Shown one piece after another: positions 6,206 to 6,257 of a DNA stretch of 6,257 nucleotides. The notes beneath the pieces were generated by a model that was not told the DNA's origin, did no database searches, and was given only the letters and a program-made list of their open reading frames with translations. Within the stretch, counting starts at the first letter, position 1. Every line of letters begins with the position of its first letter. Source of the stretch: UBA1672 sp964352375. Lineage in GTDB: Bacteria; Pseudomonadota; Alphaproteobacteria; Micavibrionales; Micavibrionaceae. The stretch is taken from NCBI GenBank assembly GCA_964352375.1, contig CAYGSA010000095.1, positions 1 to 6,257 of the forward strand, written 5' to 3'. A program made the translations under genes and the position numbers.

Positions 6206-6257
6206 GCTCAGGACCTATTAATTTTCAGGATTCCCAAACGCGTTGAGATATGATTCA

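Noticed and set aside
6203..6225. TAGG...CCTA stem followed by ATTAATTTT as a terminator after amn
   Set aside because: The stem has only 4 bp and overlaps the stop codon, and the T tract is interrupted, so it is too weak to call.

Overview
The window is a compact, single-strand stretch of bacterial chromosome with moderate GC and short gaps between genes. In order it holds the 3' part of dapF, a PPP-type metallophosphoesterase, mtaB, an unrecognised and probably exported protein, ftsY, and an AMP nucleosidase gene (amn). The order dapF-mtaB-ftsY is, from general knowledge, a common Alphaproteobacteria arrangement, and the proteins fit that. I cannot name the genus. The many TTG, GTT, GAT and TTT codons give it a lower GC than most Rhizobiales or Rhodobacterales, so a Micavibrio-like or other moderate-GC alphaproteobacterium is a guess only.

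Layout: 1-505 dapF, missing its N-terminal part; 513-1502 metallophosphoesterase, 7 bases after dapF; 1503-1535 a gap with a perfect 7-bp inverted repeat whose loop carries an AAAAAGGG Shine-Dalgarno-like stretch; 1536-2786 mtaB; 2762-3510 an exported-protein gene whose start and signal peptide lie in a different frame from its body, joined at a run of seven T; 3511-3575 a short gap with a 9-bp direct repeat; 3576-4757 ftsY; 4796-6205 amn; 6206-6257 a short tail without an assignable gene. No gene-free stretch exceeds 70 bases, and I see no tRNA, rRNA, CRISPR array, insertion sequence or clear rho-independent terminator.

How the genes work together: they are housekeeping functions that share a locus rather than a pathway. 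They cover lysine and peptidoglycan precursor synthesis (DapF), tRNA ms2t6A modification (MtaB), co-translational membrane targeting (FtsY) and adenylate salvage (Amn). The metallophosphoesterase and the exported protein look like lineage-specific additions inside the conserved gene order.

Most notable observation: a start codon at 2762, with a GAGGG sequence just before it and inside the end of mtaB, opens a frame that encodes a textbook signal-peptide-like hydrophobic segment. It must shift by -1 at a T_TTT_TTG heptamer to enter the 230-residue body. This could be an assembly error, a recent mutation, a phase-variable tract, or programmed frameshifting that yields a 33-residue membrane peptide plus a secreted protein.
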